A model generated the notes under the pieces. The model searched no databases and was not told the origin of the DNA. It saw nothing but the letters and a program-made list of their open reading frames with translations. Made by a program: the position numbers and the translations under genes. Shown piece by piece: positions 53,345-64,000 of a DNA stretch of 64,000 nucleotides. Where the stretch lies: the NCBI RefSeq assembly GCF_018143015.1, contig NC_054740.1, forward strand, positions 9,070,140-9,134,139, in the 5' to 3' direction. Source of the DNA: Lytechinus variegatus. Its lineage: Eukaryota; Echinodermata; Echinoidea; Temnopleuroida; Toxopneustidae. Each line of letters opens with the position of its first letter. Position 1 is the stretch's first letter.

Positions 53345-56300
53345 GAATCCTGTCAATCTGTAGGTTGCCAAATCATAGCAAGATAGGCTTAAACTCTCAT
53401 TTTCCTAATCTCATATAGAACATTACACAAGTGCATCAGTATAGTAATAAATAAGATAATAGAGTACAAATTACAAAAAAAAGAACACAAATAATTACAT
53501 GGTTTTAGATTACATGAACATTTATTTTATAAAAAATCTTTGTTCACTTTAGTTTGTTATACATGTATACTGTATTAGTTGGACCACACAATGGTAGACA
53601 TATTTCACATACCAGGACCCCATAACACAAAGCTAGGTAATCAATTGCAGGGCAGATTTTTACTGATCTGTAGGTTTTGTGTAATATGGGGCAGGGGTTA
53701 TTACAAAATCAGCCAAAAAGAACTCTTTCCAAAACAAAATGGAAGATCAACAACTTACACATGACCCTTGTATATAAACGGCAAGAATTTATATCATACT
53801 ACGTGCAAGAGACTATATTTGGCATTTCAACAATATGATTAATCAAATTCTACTATTTCAATATACATCATTGCACTATCTTTAAAGCTATATGATAAAT
53901 ATATTTCTAGTGTTTAAAATGACAATCTTTTCTACAGACTAAAACTAATGACTCACAGCATCATATTCATTATACATATATCACACCACACAAGCAGATT
54001 ACAGACATGGCAATGATAATACTTATCCACTCCACATATAAAATCAAGTATCAATCGTGTCTACAAATTGTTGTAGAGAGAGATTCCATCAAAATTGTAA
54101 TATAATTTTTTATACAATTTTTTTTTCTTGTAATTTTCAGCTCTAATTGCCTTCCACTGTTCTTATTTGGTCATTCACAATGATGAAAAGTATATTCCAT
54201 AGAATTTGAACAATTGCATACCTCAAATAATTCTAACCCTGTTTTATACCAATCAGCCTATTGTGTATCAATGCATAGTTCTTTCTACCATTTTGTGTTT
54301 GTCGTTGTTCAAACAGCAAAAACATAAACAGAAGCACAATGTCTATAGTATAATCAGACCTCTTTGATTACCTATCTAAAAAAAAAAATTAAAGAAATAA
54401 GTACAGTACACAATCTCCCCTTCTGCACATGCATCATATATATAAATGTGCAACAAAAATGGCACAATTTTTTTGTTTTTGGATTGCCGAGTGCTGGTCT
54501 TCAATGTACAACATGGTGGCATTACAAAAACAGTATCTGTTTCTGAACCAGGTACATGTAGGTCTGTGGACATTCATTACAACATTTGACCCTGTATAAA
54601 ATGCATCACTTGCCACAGAAATATCATGATTCAAATTGTTTATAATGTACATTTCTGACTCAATTTTGAAATTACAGACAAGCAATTCATTCCAAATTTG
54701 ATGATCCCATTCTAAAGCAAATCATTTAAGACTATTGGCAGAAACAATGTACTTATGTTCAGCTACATAAGAAGACGAGAAAACTTATTTCAATTATGAT
54801 ATGTTGTGTAAATCAAGTAATTGTAATCTTTTTTAACCAGATTATGCCAGACAAGTTATTCAGATCTTATCGTCAAATCTCATATTTCTCTTGCTATGAT
54901 CTCGAGAGATTTAACTTCACATGCACCTGTAGAAATCATTTGAAAAAATAATTTGATATACTAAGTAAATAGTTTAGCAAAATAGCTTTGAATTATAACA
55001 TTTAGATATCCCATTGAACAATTGATGGTAACTTTGTACTCATGTCTTGACAAAAGAAATTAGTTCTAAAGTGGGAGTTGAACCTTAACTTTTAGGACTT
55101 TGACACTGCTCCAAAGCACCCCTAAAATACAATATTACCATTTCATAAGAAAAGTACACTTCATATTCAATTACTCCATTCAGTTATTCATAAACATGAT
55201 GAGTTTTTAGTATTTCATGAAACATGAAATAATGAGGGAAAGAAATGACATGCAAAATGGCAGAAGACATGTGTGTACCTGTCAAAAAAATATGAAAAAA
55301 AAATCATTCTTTATTTCCAAGGTCTTCCTTAACCAAAGAAATTCCCTGCTTATCCATTAAGTGGTAAACTTATGTTTACTAAATATTTACATATTAATTG
55401 TACTTATAACAAGTTTATAATACTGCTTAGGTGATACATATGGGTACTAGGAAAATTTAACACACACTATGATAGAGGTATATAAGTATTCTATTTGTTT
55501 TAATAAGTTTACTTGATTGGAAATAAATGTGACAAGATAAAATCACAACTTTCTTCAAGCATTCCTACAGTAGAATTAATGAATCAATTTCTTAAGATGA
55601 CATTTCAATACTAAACAAACAATGCATGTAAGTGCGTGCATGCAGGGCCAAATAATGAACGATGTACGAGAAGAGCCAATATACCGCACCAAGGTCCACA
55701 GGACCTAGTGCAGTATATCCATTTGGCGAGTTGAGCACAGAGTTTATTATTTAGGTCCTCTATGCACAAGAATACGTGCATTGTTTTATACAACCCACCC
55801 CCTTCCCCCATATTACTAAGTTGCCCCCAATGTTATATTTGATCTAAATTCTACATAATTCTAGATTCCAGACCTAGCACTATCCTGCAATCTGACGTCA
55901 GAGTGCAGGATATTACTTTTGGTATTACATCAGAGTGCAGGATAGTGCATTTTGAATGCAATAGTGCAATTTGCTGAATATCATGTGATCCAATTTGGAC
56001 CAATCAGATTACAACATTCTTGGGAGTTGTATAATATGGAAACCAATATTATGATCCAGTCAGGGTATCTGGATTTTGGTGCAATACTTGCACTGCTTGT
56101 AGCAGCATAATGAAGAGATAATCTCAACCCTGGAATAATCCTAGAAATTTTTAATTCACAAGACTTTTAAGAATGCATTGCACCTTGAATTTTAAATAGC
56201 AGCTCATTAATAATTGCAAAGGAATCAAATTAAGATTTATTTCAGTTCATGATGGGTTATACTAAAATGACATGATTTGGCAAGAATACAATAGTAATTA

Positions 56301-57640
56301 ACAAGACAATCCAAACTTTTTTTGTTATTTGAGTTCAGATTCCATTGACATTTGCTTTATAAAGCCCACCTTACACTTCATGACTATTCTGCTACCCAGT
56401 TGAAGAAAAAGAAATGATTCAGGAAGTGATATGAATATTTAAACATTTAAAATCATATAAGCAGGGATATAATATATTTTGGTAAAGTTTAAATTCATTG
56501 CAATCACAAGTCCCATACAGCTATAAAGATTGATGAATTCATAATCATCAAGATATTGTAGAAGCCTTACAATGGATCACGATTTGCAGACAATTCAGTT
56601 TTGTCTCCAAACTAATTATTCATATACTTGGTATGAGCTAAAAATATGATACTTTTGATGAAAAATATATGTAAGTGCAAATTATTCCAACATGGGGTCA
56701 TAACCCAGATATGTAATGTGCGGTCCTTCCTAAGAATACATACATATTTTCATGTTTAGTTATCTTCCCACTCCTCACCTCCCCCTCCTTGTTCTCCTTC
56801 CTCCTCCTCCTTCTTCTTCCTTTTCCACTTAAAACAATATTGTCAGATTTCATGGCGATTCTACACAAGCTAGGTACTTATCCATGCAATTTCATGACAT
56901 AATTATTAATGCATGTTCAAAACATTACCTTATATGACAAAGTCATCACACTTTGTCATGTGTAAAGAATAGAACAGAACATCGTTTGTTGGAAAGTTGT
57001 GTAAGATTGAGAAGCAGAAGATTGCCTGCTGGAAAAGACAGTTCCCGGGTCCACTATTAAAGTAACATAATACATATTTCTTCCATTTTCTTTCTTGGGT
57101 CAGCACATTAGAATCTGCTCTCCATGATAACTGACATCAATATCTCTTTAGTCTTACAATTTTGACGCCCATTAACTACATCTGTTCATATTGAAATACT
57201 GTTTGCTTCATTCATAATGTATCAATTAACTTTATAGTCTTCATAATTTAAGAATTTCACATTACATGACCTAAAAAAAATACAGCACATAATCATTTTC
57301 AACAAACATTGTGCATAACAACAATTTCATACATAAAAATCTAATCTAAAGCAATATAAAACTTTGCAAAATAGCACACTAAATAGGACATACATCGATA
57401 ATATTACATTAGCTTGTAAAAATCCTTCATCTATATAAATTATACCTATATTCTTAACTATCAAGAATACAAGTCCATAGGAAGTGTAACATTCTTTTTT
57501 ATTCTCTATCCCTCTCTTTCTCTCTCCCTCTCTCTACTCTTCTCTCTATACAAAAAAATTCTATCCAAGCCTCTGTATCAGCCTCAAGAAATGGGTTAAT
57601 ATTACTTTCTCCAAATATCCCTGCAAAACCCATACAACTG
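53345..57640. other. Long AT-rich region without a recognised gene
   Basis: No MITE, SINE or coding exon is apparent. Near 55887-55950 the word CAGAGTGCAGGATA occurs twice. It may be intron or 3' untranslated sequence of the minus-strand PGAP2-like gene. That is inference from position alone. Confidence 0.35.
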
Positions 57641-57643
57641 TTT

Positions 57644-57843
57644 AAGGGCCCTTTCACACGTGAATCTTGAATCATCATTGTAATGATGATTGCAATTGTA
57701 ATCGTGACTGTGATAAGCGTTTGTGATTCTAATCATGTTCTAGTTTGGTTTCACACGTGCTAAATATTCGTCATTAGCCTTATTTTTCACTAGAATCATC
57801 ATTCAAATTACAATTTTTTTACCGTGTGAAAGGATGTTTGGTC
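57644..57843. mobile_element. MITE with GGGCCCTTTCACACGTG ends
   Basis: The left end AAGGGCCCTTTCACACGTGA has an approximate complement at the right end (ACCGTGTGAAAGG). Inverted blocks such as GAATCATCATTGTAAT with ACTAGAATCATCATTC lie inside. Confidence 0.65.
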
Positions 57844-58813
57844 TATCCTACTTTGCATAGTGTACGCCATGATAACTGCTATGTCAGGCAAAATTCCGAC
57901 AATGTTTCAATTGTCAACACTATTTCTCTTCTAAGCCCATGCTATAAACATAATTTCTTGAACTTGAAGAAATATCTATCTTATATTCCAGAGCATAGTC
58001 AGTAATATTCGTTGCAATGCCAGGCAAGCTTTGGTCAGTATTATTTCTGCTGAAGAGCTTTATATGATTGGTATGGGTGTATATGAGAAACATACTTTGT
58101 TAGAAGTTTACCTATTGTAATAGGCATTCACTTACGGTGCTGCAAGATACGACATACATCATCAGACACAATGCCATCTGCAAGTTCTGATGAGGCATAA
58201 TTTTTGGCTGTGATGAATTTTTTTTTTAAATATACACAAGAGAGAATATTCCCATTTTCCTGCAATGCAACTGCTAAAACCATTCAGCCTTAAAAAAAAC
58301 GATAACATAAATAAATAAATAAAAAGAGGGAAAAAACATGGTGTAATTCATCAAAATATATGGCAAGAGGCGATATGTAATTATCAGGTATTTGCAGCAT
58401 TAAGTAATACTTTGAACATTTTCTGTATTCCAATTTTAATTTCTTAACCACACTGGCTATGTTTCATAATCTGTGTGTAAGTTACACACAACTATACATG
58501 ACACTTGAACACGTTCTGAGTGCTAGATCAGCCTCTCAACCTTGTTAACCCCCATCAGTTAAAGTTGATATCCCATTTTGTAGAATAAATTCTCTTCATT
58601 TACTGTCAAAAATTTATAAGCATAATATAAATTTCGGTCCCACTTTGGTGAAACATCAGTGGGATTAGGGGCAAGTCCCACAAGCACTAGGTACATACCA
58701 ACAATCATGCATAAACTTGTGTGTATTGAGCCAATGGACAGCCTTGTGAAAAACTCTCATTTATACTTTCATTTCCATTCACCTGCCTTGCATAGCATCA
58801 TCCTCGGTTTTCC

Positions 58814-58935
58814 TGGGGAGCGTTTCACAAAACAAATGGTCAGTAATTTCCAACAATGTGTTAAAAGCTATTAAAATCCGATTGGCTCAGAGCAACGTTC
58901 TCTGTGAAGATGACAAGATACTGATTTCTTTCCTT
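58814..58935. mobile_element. MITE relic, GTTTCAC-ended group
   Basis: It begins CTGGGGAGCGTTTCACAAAA. Inside it has AAATCCGATTGGCTCAGAGC. The right end is unclear. Confidence 0.5.
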
Positions 58936-59337
58936 AAGTCATGGATGTTGATATTGTAGATTCATATCAAGCTGTGGTGAAGAAAATGAAAAATAGTGAT
59001 GTCAGAAAAATGGGATATTGCTCATAGGTCAAGAACATTTAAATTTTATCAAGCAAGATAATCCATCTATAGTGCACATGACCCTAATGCTTGATGACAT
59101 AGCTTTAACCAATCTCCACCATGGTCAATCATTAGGGAATTTAAGGTTTGCACTTTGACGTAATAGAGTGCTACAAATTGGCATCATTCTTTCAAGGTAC
59201 TATGTACTGTATGAGCTATGCTCTTACCCCATCTACTATGGAAATTAAGAACGTGAATGAAAACTGTGATTCTTATGTCATCCCTAGCTAGCAACCTTGC
59301 ATTCATAACACACAGGACAATGAGGTTAAATGATGGC

Positions 59338-59500
59338 CTGGGGAGCGTTTCATCAATATTTTCATCCGACAAGTTGTCAGATCTGACATCTTTCCATGAT
59401 TTTGATTGGCTGAGAGGCAGTGTTCCTATGGTAACTGTCGGATAAAATGGGACTTGTCGGATAAAACCCCCGACAAGTCCTTTCATGAAACGCCCCCTGG
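59338..59500. mobile_element. Short MITE, partner of the one at 24296
   Basis: The ends CTGGGGAGCGTTTCAT and ATGAAACGCCCCC are inverted. Inside are GACAAGTTGTCAGATCTGAC and GTTCCTATGGTAACTGTCGG, which match the element at 24296-24454 in the reverse direction. Confidence 0.8.
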
Positions 59501-60685
59501 ATTCTAATGTTCATACTGAGATACATAAATATCACACTGATACATGCACAACACGCTTGTGCAATTAATGCAGGGATGCCAATCATTATATTTATCACAT
59601 AAGAAATTACAATGTGAATAACCAAATGGCTGAACCAAATGTTTTCTTACAAGACAAAACATGTTAACAAGTTGTTTTTCGCTCAGTCATTTAGTTGGGA
59701 AGGAAACACTGAATTTACATTAAAACAGATCTCATTATTATTCTGTAAGGGTTGGCAACTCTCCTAACGCAAGGTCATGAAAAATGGGAATGAATGCCTA
59801 TGTGACAGCAGTCTTGATATGTCGCTTTTAATAGAGCTTGCAATTTTACTTAAGTCTGCTTATCATATCAACCGGTTTCATGATTAACGCTTTGTGATTC
59901 ATCTATTAGTGATATATACAACACTCACTTAACTCACAGGATTCACATGGTCTCATATATCTCGATATAATGTATAATATAATGTAGTCTAAATGTTTGA
60001 GAACCAATATATTCACAAATCACAACCATGAACCTACCAGTATGTTGATTTAAATGTGACTCATTGCTAAAATGTAATCACAATATTTCCCAATCAAATG
60101 ATATCATACTTTAAGCAACTGCAATCAAACACTAGACAGGTTTTTTTTAATGAAACATGAAACCCTTTTTGATAAAGTTTAGGCTGAAGAAAGTGTAAAC
60201 ACAATTTTACATTGAAAGCAGAGCTAGGATATTTTTTTACGGTTACCAGCATTTTCCACATTGTTTCATAGTAAAGTTCAAATATCTATTTTTCAAGTAA
60301 AAGGACCTTCAACAATTCATCTTCTTCAAATGTCATACTTTGCTGGTACACACATGGATCAGTCACATTCTATAAATGAATAGGTTTATAGAAGACAGAT
60401 AAACCTACTCATTTTAAGCTTTATTTTTTCCAGTTCCATGGTTAAGCCTTGAATGCTTATTATCCATATGTGCCAGTTGGAGAAAAATAGAGCAAAGATA
60501 TAAATTTCATATTTATTTTGTTTTTGGCATGATAAAACCATAATCAAACCAACAATCAATTACCTTTAATAGCTTAGTTAGAGTGGATATAAATCAGTAT
60601 AGTTTTCGCGTCAATGGCAGAAAATGCTGCAAAATTTAGCATGGTCGACATGTGGCACTTTCATAAAAATAATCAACCTTTTTCA

Positions 60686-60790
60686 ATTCAATTCAATTCC
60701 AAATGGTTTATTTAGATAAAAAACTTTCATCACAGCACAGAGCCGAATTACAAAAAGTTTTTACAATGTAAAAGATTTTTGTAAGTTCAA
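60686..60790 (-). mobile_element. 3' tail of a non-LTR element
   Basis: On the minus strand TTTTTTATCTAAATAAACCA is followed by a (TTGAA) repeat tail, seen in plus reading as TTCAATTCAATTCAATTCC. Only the last ~100 bp are recognisable. Confidence 0.4.
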
Positions 60791-61819
60791 AAGCTATTTA
60801 TCTCCATTCTAATATCAGTCCATGAACTGACCAAGTCATGATTATTTTAGAGCATTGTAACATTCCGTTTACACTAGACGTAGAAAACAGAAATATATCA
60901 TTTCAGGTGCCAGACATTAAGAGGGGACAACATGCTACAAGGGATTGCCCAATTGCTGAGAAGCATGGGAGGCATTTACCAAAAAAAATAACTCAGAAGA
61001 AGACCTGTCTATTGATACTGACATGCATACTTTGCCCTAAACTAGGCAAATACCCCTTTTCCACAAACACATTGTTGGCCATTTTATTTGATTTTGTTAA
61101 GTATAGTCATTACAATCGGCGTGTTACTACAGCGAATCGGTAAAAACGGTTTATCTTTCACAGAATAAAAAAAAACAGTATTGCCCTTAAACCAACCTGT
61201 TTCCACAGAGCATATAATCCGATTAACTCACATTCTGCGGCAATAACCACCTCCCAGAGGTGGTTATGAGAAACCATATTATGCCGATGTGGTTCATCAA
61301 TAAACCGCGTCGCGTCTGTTTTTACAGGAAGTTGTCCAGAATTCTGGATGCTTTACATGGGTAATACCATTTGACGATTCTCTGTAGAAGCATGCCGAAT
61401 GACTACTAGGGGTCTGTTCTTACCAGGCAAAAATATTAATATTTTCTTTTGGTGGACTACTTTTGACAACCTACTGCCTAAATCTGCAACATTAGATGAG
61501 TTTTGAGATTGCATTCAAAAGGGATTTTCCAGGGCTATTTTGAGCATTTCGGGGCAAAATTGGCAGAACCCTTGCATATTTCTGTTTTTCTGGTTCTTAC
61601 TTTTCATTTCTTGCTGTTTATCCTGCATCCGAGTCTGAGCTCTCTATCCTCAAAGTATGATGATACTACGATGTGAAAGATGATATTTGTGATGACTACC
61701 AGGTATTCACACAGGGCAAATAAACTGTATACTGAAATCAGAAGCAGGAGAAAATATTGAAAGGAAGATTAATAAAATATAAAGACACATTTGAGAAGGG
61801 TAGAGAGACAGGTGCAGAT

Positions 61820-61990
61820 AGAGAAAGAGAGATATATATATATACATGTATATACATGTAAGTCAATGCCCCAATATCAATCTAAACAGTCATAACAATC
61901 CTTCCTCCATAGGTGAAATATATATTGAAAACAAATTTTTATGTGTACATAATAGATATATATAGCCCCCTCCCCCTGCTTCTTCTAGTC
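61820..61990. repeat. TA-rich simple sequence
   Basis: Clusters of TATATA and TACATGTA words near 61833-61862 and 61918-61965. Confidence 0.5.
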
Positions 61991-63187
61991 CCTTTTATAA
62001 AACAAATATGCACATTATTTATTTGGGCAAGAGTTACCTACACTCATAAACTTTGCAACAGTCCTAACAATCAGGGCTACCACCTTGGGTGTTAAAGAAC
62101 TATTACCTTGTGTGGATAATTCTTACTAATGCCCTCGCAGATTTGTCTCATGCATGTATGTATGTACATGTATATACTATACCCAATATACATTGTGTAA
62201 GCCAACAATTCATAAAGATATTACACATATTATAACATGGTATGCCCAGTAAACATGAAACAATATATTGATGAGTTTACTGAAACTAATTGTAAAAGCA
62301 GCAAAACACATTTCAACAATATATGACTACCTGAATACATAAACATAAAATGAACTCATATTAAAATGATTTATAAATGTGAATCCATGTAAACTTTATG
62401 AGCAAAGTCTATGTTTCAAATGTATAGGATCCAAGTCGGACAAATGGTGAGAAAGATGGGATATTTTACAGTTATGAATTCTATTCATTGTTATTTCAGA
62501 GAAAATTCCCCAATTTGGGCCAATCCTTTCCATCTTTATCAAGTTTTTACTGGAGATTTCATTTCTGAATAGGATTATAAAAATATTGTATGTACATGTA
62601 TGAAATATCTTAAATTACTACCTCTGAGGCAAAAAGTGCATTATACAAAAGAGCAAGTACTGATATGAGATAAGACAAGGGAATGTGGGAGAATTCTCCC
62701 TATCATTTGGTGATGAAATGTTTATTTAAATGATATCATGCATTTAGTTTGTTCACACACTGCAAGGCAAAATAACACACCAAAGCTCCGAAACATTTTG
62801 TGTACACTATACAAAGTCAATGAAATAAACAGTGACAAAAAGTGTTGGAAAGGGAAATCCCCCCACACTTTTTTTTTTGGGGGGGGGTCTGGCTAAAAAA
62901 TACTTTGGACAAGTAAATTTCTTTTAAATGTTAGCACAAAATAACTTTTCTCCAGGTTGGGAGGACAGAAGGAGTACATCATAATGAAATCATGATGAAG
63001 TCACAAGTTTATGCCCATATTTTGACAGTCTTCATGATTTAAAATCCATGTTTATTACAATGATATGCATGATTGGTCTCTTTGTGTTTGAGTACTATAA
63101 AAGTGTTGTTGAGCTTTGTTTAATACACCATACATGAATCTGAATGTTGCCTTCTTAGGAATTGTTTGCATCAACTCTTCCCATCTT

Positions 63188-63330
63188 TGGAAAATCAGGA
63201 GAGCATTTCATGAAGCAAATAGTCAGTGATTTCCATTGACAACTGTTATAAGCTACTGATATCCTCTGATTGGCTCACAACAAATCAGTCAATAAAAATC
63301 AGTGATTATTTGCTTGATGAAATACAGTCC
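63188..63330. mobile_element. MITE relic, ATTTCATGAA-ended group
   Basis: It begins CAGGAGAGCATTTCATGAAG and ends near TTGCTTGATGAAATA. Inside it has CTCTGATTGGCTCACAAC. It ends just downstream of the PGAP2-like exon donor. Confidence 0.55.
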
Positions 63331-63346
63331 TGTTGAGTAATCTTAC

Positions 63347-63455
63347 CTCCGGGTTCACAGTACCAGTTATGTCTGAAGAAGAAGTATAGAGCAGAGATAA
63401 ACGCCACCAAGTTTGTGAAGAAAAGGGCAAGCTTTTTATAAAGAATGTGCCGCTC
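63347..63455 (-). CDS. PGAP2: PGAP2-like protein, one internal exon
   Basis: The 109-nt exon is bounded on the minus strand by an acceptor (CCATTCTCTCAG) and a donor (GGAG|GTAAGA). It encodes 36 residues plus one base. It holds a transmembrane segment (LALFFTNLVAFISALYFFF) followed by RHNWYCEPG, which lines up with the human PGAP2 segment ending in YFRHNMYCEAG. PGAP2 is a Golgi/ER membrane protein that acts in lipid remodelling of GPI anchors. The next exon, expected to encode the last membrane helix and C terminus, should lie at lower coordinates, but I could not find it. Earlier exons lie beyond 64000. The CWH43 N-terminal region is a related alternative. Confidence 0.7.
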
Positions 63456-63469
63456 CTGAGAGAATGGTT

Positions 63470-64000
63470 GCAAAGGAAGGCGGGTGGGATTGAAAAATGG
63501 GAGGGGTGATGGGTAGAAAGGAAAGTGGATGGTGAGAGAGAGAACAACAGAGAGAGGGAGGAGGGTTGAGAAAAGGGTAAAAAGAAGGTGGGAGGGTATG
63601 GGGAAATTAAAGAAGGTGGTTTGAGATGGGATGGGAAGAGGAGTGGGAGGGGGAGCAGGGAAGAGGAGTGGGAGCAGGGGAGGGGGTAGGGTAGGATGGA
63701 GAATATGGGGGGGGGTAGGGGTGGAAGAAAAAACCAATTATGGTAGGAAGATAGAGAGAATATATGCAGAAGGGTAGAAGGTAACAGTATATGAAAAAAA
63801 GGAAGATAGGGTGTGTTGAGAGGAGTGAGAAAGGAGAAGGGTGTGGATGGGGTTGAGAAGAAGTTGGGAGATTAGGCAACAGAAGAAATATGAAGGAATG
63901 ATCATAGAAGGGAAAGGCAGTAAAATACAGGGATAGTTGAACATGAAAAAGGGTACAAAATCAGAATGGCATTGAAGGGTTAGGACAATGAAGGAAAATG
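63470..64000. repeat. Purine-rich low-complexity stretch
   Basis: The plus strand is almost all A and G (GGAGGGAGG-type words with a G-run near 63709). On the minus strand it is a long pyrimidine tract upstream of the PGAP2-like exon acceptor. It produces several overlapping chance frames rich in Pro and Ser. Confidence 0.8.

Noticed and set aside
63306-63944. 143-codon and neighbouring Pro/Ser-rich frames
   Set aside because: Beyond the PGAP2-like exon these run through a purine/pyrimidine low-complexity tract; only the 109-nt spliced exon is supported.

Overview
The window looks like nuclear DNA of an invertebrate deuterostome, most likely an echinoderm and probably a sea urchin. Reasons: AT-rich sequence with spliced genes and GT-AG introns, very many short DNA transposons, a CR1-type LINE whose protein starts with a viral-type 2A motif (a feature described for sea urchin and amphioxus elements), lengsin-like class I glutamine synthetase genes in tandem, and frequent 'aggcctat' words. 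The species assignment is inference.

Layout. (1) 0-19.6 kb is a tandem array of lengsin-like genes on the minus strand. Two single-coding-exon copies (4.8-6.2 kb and 14.7-16.1 kb) each have a likely non-coding first exon about 3.3-3.4 kb upstream (about 9.5 kb and 19.5 kb). A third copy of that first exon at about 0.25 kb predicts another gene just left of the window. The two full units align over most of their length and differ by insertions: three tandem tRNA genes with anticodon UCA in the left unit, and a large palindrome, a hAT-type element and another DNA transposon in the right unit. (2) 22.5-31.2 kb holds two convergent, very similar glutathionyl-hydroquinone reductase (Xi-class GST) genes. 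One of them has an N-terminal extension that looks mitochondrial. (3) 35.1-39.0 kb is an apparently complete CR1-type LINE with one 1117-residue ORF. (4) 40.0-47.3 kb is a complete seven-exon UCHL3-like deubiquitinase gene on the plus strand, including a 12-nt microexon. (5) 48-63 kb has no gene I can recognise, only MITEs, SINEs and simple repeats. (6) At 63.35-63.46 kb one minus-strand exon encodes a PGAP2-like membrane segment, and the gene continues on both sides.

The coding genes do not form one pathway. The lengsin pair and the reductase pair are local duplications, and UCHL3 and PGAP2 are housekeeping neighbours. The mobile-element content is the more unusual part: a LINE with a 2A motif and hydrophobic leader, tRNA-derived SINEs sharing the LINE 3' tail, hAT elements with 8-bp target duplications that carry arrays of a GC-rich palindrome, two foldback structures, and several families of long-inverted-repeat MITEs. 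All calls come from reading the sequence; no database search was run.
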